Of a DNA stretch of 7,393 bases, positions 6,121-7,393 are shown in pieces (position 1 is the first letter of the stretch; each line of letters begins with the position of its first letter). The DNA lies in contig CAKPKZ010000075.1 in NCBI GenBank assembly GCA_934167435.1, forward strand, positions 1-7,393, written 5' to 3'. The stretch is from an uncultured Clostridia bacterium. GTDB lineage: Bacteria > Bacillota > Clostridia > TANB77 > CAG-508. Below the pieces are notes generated by a model. It saw nothing but the letters and a program-made list of their open reading frames with translations. It was not told the DNA's origin and searched no databases. Made by a program: the position numbers and the translations under genes.

Positions 6121-6245
6121 GAAAAAAATACACTGAAATGTACGCACTCTGCATATTCTCTGCACTTTTTTATTCTTAACAGAGTATTAGAAAGCTTGTC
6201 TTTCTAAATGTTTTCAGGAAATGCTCTGCTTTCCTTATCCTGCCC
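6121..6245 (-). promoter_or_regulatory. Structured leader or attenuator upstream of the Qng1-family gene
   Basis: The transcript from 6245 down to 6121 has unusually dense complementarity. A hairpin GGAAA (6230-6234) / UUUCC (6217-6221) shows CAGAG in its loop (6224-6228). An eight-pair hairpin UUAGAAAG-ACAAG-CUUUCUAA is at 6187-6207. A single ACUCUG (6180-6185) could pair with the loop CAGAG (a pseudoknot), or with CAGAG at 6158-6162, or with CAGAGU at 6146-6151 (six pairs). The last copy also sits in the loop of UAUGCA-GAG-UGCGUA. A weak six-pair hairpin at 6128-6143 leads into seven U's (6122-6128). A weak promoter, TTGAAT-16-TATGCT, can be drawn at 6257-6284. No preQ1-I or other known riboswitch consensus is evident. 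Confidence 0.45.
6122..6143 (-). terminator. Weak candidate terminator before the Qng1-family gene
   Basis: The stem GUACAU / GUGUAU has six pairs including two G-U, a UUCA loop, and runs into UUUUUUU at 6122-6128. The stem is short and A-U-rich, so termination would be partial at most. Its position 77 bases before ATG 6045 would suit an attenuator. Confidence 0.3.
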
Positions 6246-6290
6246 TTAAATTTTTGAGCATATATTTTCTATAACATAATTCAACATCCT

Positions 6291-6665
6291 TTAAATATTT
6301 TTCCTCCATTCTTTTTTTGATTCCTTTTCTTCCCTTTCATCTAACTTATCTTGTTCAACATCAATCAAATAAATTTTATCACTAAAAGAACCTTTTTTAT
6401 TATTTTTAGCTTGTCTAACGTTCTCCACATCCTCTATTAATATATTTCTAGCTTTCATTATAGCAAAAATAACTTCCATTAAATCTGCTAGTTCTTCAAT
6501 AGAATGTTCTTCTATAAATTCATGAGCTTCCTCAAAAATCTTTTTATCTAATTCTTGCAAATATTCTTTATCATTTAATATTTTATAATTACATTTTCTT
6601 CCCTCTGTAGAATTAATATTTTCAGGGATTTTATTTCTTACTAGTTTATTATAAATATATTTCAT
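6291..6665 (-). CDS. MazG-like nucleoside triphosphate pyrophosphohydrolase
   Basis: A 124-residue all-alpha NTP pyrophosphatase of the MazG/PRA-PH type, which would cut a (d)NTP to its monophosphate and pyrophosphate. The start MKYIYNKLVRNKIPENI matches the YNKLVRDKIPE opening of a widespread group of stand-alone MazG-like proteins. The metal-binding motifs are complete: EExxE at residues 45-49 (FEEAHEF) and ExxD at 58-61 (EELADLMEVI). The usual K...GxF segment is seen as KNNKKGSFSDKIYL (87-100). The C-terminus is highly charged (DEREEKESKKEWRKN) and probably disordered. ATG 6665 with GGAG nine bases upstream is preferred over a TTG at 6680 that is part of that site. It is the first gene of the unit driven by the promoter at 6695-6723, and is followed by Qng1 after 245 bases. 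Confidence 0.88.
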   Translation of the reverse strand: MKYIYNKLVRNKIPENINSTEGRKCNYKILNDKEYLQELDKKIFEEAHEFIEEHSIEELADLMEVIFAIMKARNILIEDVENVRQAKNNKKGSFSDKIYLIDVEQDKLDEREEKESKKEWRKNI

Positions 6666-6694
6666 CTTTATCATCTCCAATTCAAATCACATAT

Positions 6695-6723
6695 ATAATA
6701 AAACAAATGTTTTTATAAGTCAA
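6695..6723 (-). promoter_or_regulatory. Sigma-A-type promoter of the MazG-Qng1-ASCH unit
   Basis: The -35 box is TTGACT (6718-6723, five of six), the spacer is 17 bases, and the -10 box is TATTAT (6695-6700, five of six). The start of transcription would be near 6688, some 23 bases before the MazG-like start codon. The 12-base inverted repeat at 6736-6773 lies just upstream of the -35 box. Confidence 0.75.
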
Positions 6724-6735
6724 TAGTTTTTTACC

Positions 6736-6773
6736 TTTTTAATAACTTTTTTTCTTATTATAGTTATTAAAAA
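6736..6773. repeat. Perfect 12-base inverted repeat upstream of the MazG promoter
   Basis: TTTTTAATAACT (6736-6747) is repeated in reverse complement as AGTTATTAAAAA (6762-6773), separated by 14 bases. It ends 13 bases upstream of the -35 box. It could be an activator or repressor site, or a leftover hairpin of the lost mobile element. The arms are almost all A and T, so chance formation cannot be excluded. Confidence 0.45.
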
Positions 6774-6799
6774 TACTTTTCTCTATATAAACCATAAAT

Positions 6800-6814
6800 C
6801 GTTACAATGTAACG
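6800..6814. repeat. 15-base palindrome, operator-like
   Basis: CGTTACA (6800-6806) and TGTAACG (6808-6814) are perfect inverted repeats around one central A. This shape and size fit the site of a dimeric repressor. No intact regulator gene or start codon lies within 100 bases on either strand; the nearest intact gene start is the MazG-like gene, about 135 bases away. Confidence 0.4.
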
Positions 6815-6898
6815 CACATAAATTTTTTATAAATTCAAAGTCTTACAATTACTGAAACGTTTTTGTTACGAAGAGAAAGTGCTATACTTTTTTCATAA

Positions 6899-6970
6899 TC
6901 TTCTCAAGAATGGCTAGGTCATTCTGATTTTTCTACTACTGCCAATATATATGTTCATTTAGATATAAAT
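6899..6970 (+). pseudogene. C-terminal remnant of a tyrosine recombinase/integrase
   Basis: The plus strand, starting just after a TAA at 6896-6898, encodes SSQEWLGHSDFSTTANIYVH and then LDI. LGHSDFSTTANIYxHLD is the classic box around the conserved His and the catalytic Tyr of phage and transposon integrases (here Y at codon 6950-6952). Everything upstream of the box is missing: there is no catalytic Arg region in frame, although FHNL can be read in another frame at 6891-6902 and may be a scrap of the FHDLRH motif left by a deletion. The frame after HLDI stays open to 7093 but no longer looks like an integrase. It is the only protein signature on the plus strand in the window. Confidence 0.75.
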
Positions 6971-7012
6971 TTTCTAACATTTGGCACTCTAATCCTTACA
7001 GTACAAACAATC

Positions 7013-7078
7013 TCAAAGATATTTAAGGTTAAGTACACAGACGCTCTCAACGTGCGACGCTCGTCGCCCATTGATTGG
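7013..7078 (-). pseudogene. Possible 3' scrap of an rRNA uracil methyltransferase gene (RlmCD/RumA type), putative attachment-site relic
   Basis: Between stops at 7079-7081 and 7013-7015 the minus strand reads PINGRRASHVESVCVLNLKYL. The C-terminus of RlmCD/RumA-type 23S rRNA uracil-5-methyltransferases usually carries T-x-HVExVxLL close to the stop, which HVESVCVL resembles. The 3' end of that gene is an established integration target of some integrative elements, and an integrase relic lies 43 bases away. The patch is much richer in G and C than its surroundings. The match is short (about eight residues), so this is a suggestion only. Confidence 0.3.
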
Positions 7079-7093
7079 TTAAGTTACGGTTAA
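7027..7093 (+). repeat. GGTTAA-containing direct repeats around a GC-rich hairpin
   Basis: GGTTAAGT occurs at 7027-7034 and again at 7077-7084, and GGTTAA a third time at 7088-7093. Between the first two is GCGACGCTCGTCGC (7055-7068), an inverted repeat able to form a five-pair hairpin with a GCTC loop. Direct repeats flanking a hairpin next to recombinase relics could be integrase arm or core sites, but this is not proven. Confidence 0.35.
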
Positions 7094-7111
7094 TCGTTGA
7101 CTATAAACATG

Positions 7112-7353
7112 TCAGATACCATTATTCATCTCTACTTTAACTCTTACTTTTGTTTCTATTTTTTTCCTTAGGTTCCCATTTTCTTGCTTATTAAATGAAA
7201 CAAATTTATAAAACGAATTACATAAGGATTACAATTTCCATCCTTATCTTTTTCGCCTATAATTACTTTGTATATTAATGCATCAAAAACATCTTTATCA
7301 AAACATTCATCATTAGTGTTAATGATAAAATAAGAATGTACAAAAAATGGAAT
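7112..7353 (-). pseudogene. C-terminal remnant of a large serine recombinase, frameshifted
   Basis: From 7353 the minus strand reads IPFFVHSYFI... NDECFDKDVFDALIYKVIIG and then EKDKDGNCNPYVIRF. The pattern FDxxxFxALxxKVIIGExDxDGNxxPYxxxF is typical of the C-terminal end of large serine recombinases of Firmicutes conjugative and phage elements. A frame change near 7209-7216 is needed to continue as YKFVSFNKQENGNLRKKIET and then KVRVKVEMNNGI, ending at the TGA at 7112-7114; without it the first frame stops at 7168-7170. The catalytic Ser domain and most of the protein are absent, with a stop at 7354-7356 upstream. No function is expected from this piece. Confidence 0.65.
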
Positions 7354-7388
7354 TTAACAATGTACAAAAATGTACAAAGATAAATTCC
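7337..7388. repeat. TGTACAAA repeats with a flanking inverted repeat
   Basis: TGTACAAA occurs three times (7337-7344, 7361-7368, 7371-7378). The last two lie between GGAATTTA (7349-7356) and its exact reverse complement TAAATTCC (7381-7388). TGTACA is itself a palindrome. This dense arrangement, just upstream of the serine recombinase scrap, could be a binding-site array, an element end, or a hairpin. Confidence 0.45.
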
Positions 7389-7393
7389 AAAAA

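Noticed and set aside
5624..6136. 170-codon plus-strand frame with a hydrophobic, membrane-like translation
   Set aside because: It overlaps most of the Qng1-family gene antisense and extends into its leader. The hydrophobic look comes from reversing AT-rich codons, and no ribosome binding site precedes it.
1..7393. CRISPR array, tRNA or rRNA gene
   Set aside because: No regularly spaced direct repeats, no cloverleaf with GGTTCGA-type T-loop and no rRNA-like conserved stretch were seen on either strand.

Overview
The window is very AT-rich. Its Shine-Dalgarno sequences are strong (AGGAGG or GGAG, 5 to 10 bases before ATG), UGA is used as a stop, and protein families point to a low-GC Bacillota, most likely Clostridia or a related gut lineage; the species cannot be named from this sequence. 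Every intact gene lies on the minus strand, so transcription runs from high to low coordinates.

Base 1 to 4620 is one likely transcription unit read from a good promoter at 4592-4620. The order of transcription is: a structured leader RNA ending in a 15-bp intrinsic terminator (4463-4585), a GNAT acetyltransferase, a possible small or broken ORF, a class I SAM methyltransferase, a P-loop kinase-like protein, a dGTPase-like HD phosphohydrolase, a Nudix hydrolase (which may have its own promoter), and the 5' part of prfB. prfB keeps the classic +1 autoregulatory frameshift (CUU UGA C).

Base 4653 to about 6723 is a second unit with its own promoter (6695-6723): a MazG-like NTP pyrophosphohydrolase, then a 245-base gap with an elaborate potential RNA structure, a Qng1/DUF2419 queuosine-salvage protein, and an ASCH-domain protein. 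A pyrophosphatase that makes nucleoside monophosphates, next to an enzyme family that releases queuine from queuosine 5'-monophosphate, suggests a small module for salvaging modified nucleotides. With the Nudix and dGTPase genes, the window is rich in nucleotide clean-up and salvage functions.

Base 6666 to 7393 holds no intact gene. It contains the queue-unit promoter, two inverted repeats, a C-terminal scrap of a tyrosine recombinase on the plus strand, a short GC-rich patch whose minus-strand translation ends like an RlmCD/RumA rRNA methyltransferase (a known integration target for mobile elements), a frameshifted C-terminal scrap of a large serine recombinase, and a cluster of TGTACAAA repeats inside an inverted repeat at the right edge. 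I read it as the scar of one or more lost mobile elements.

The best candidates for something undescribed are the two structured leaders, upstream of the acetyltransferase and of Qng1. Neither matches a riboswitch class I can recall.
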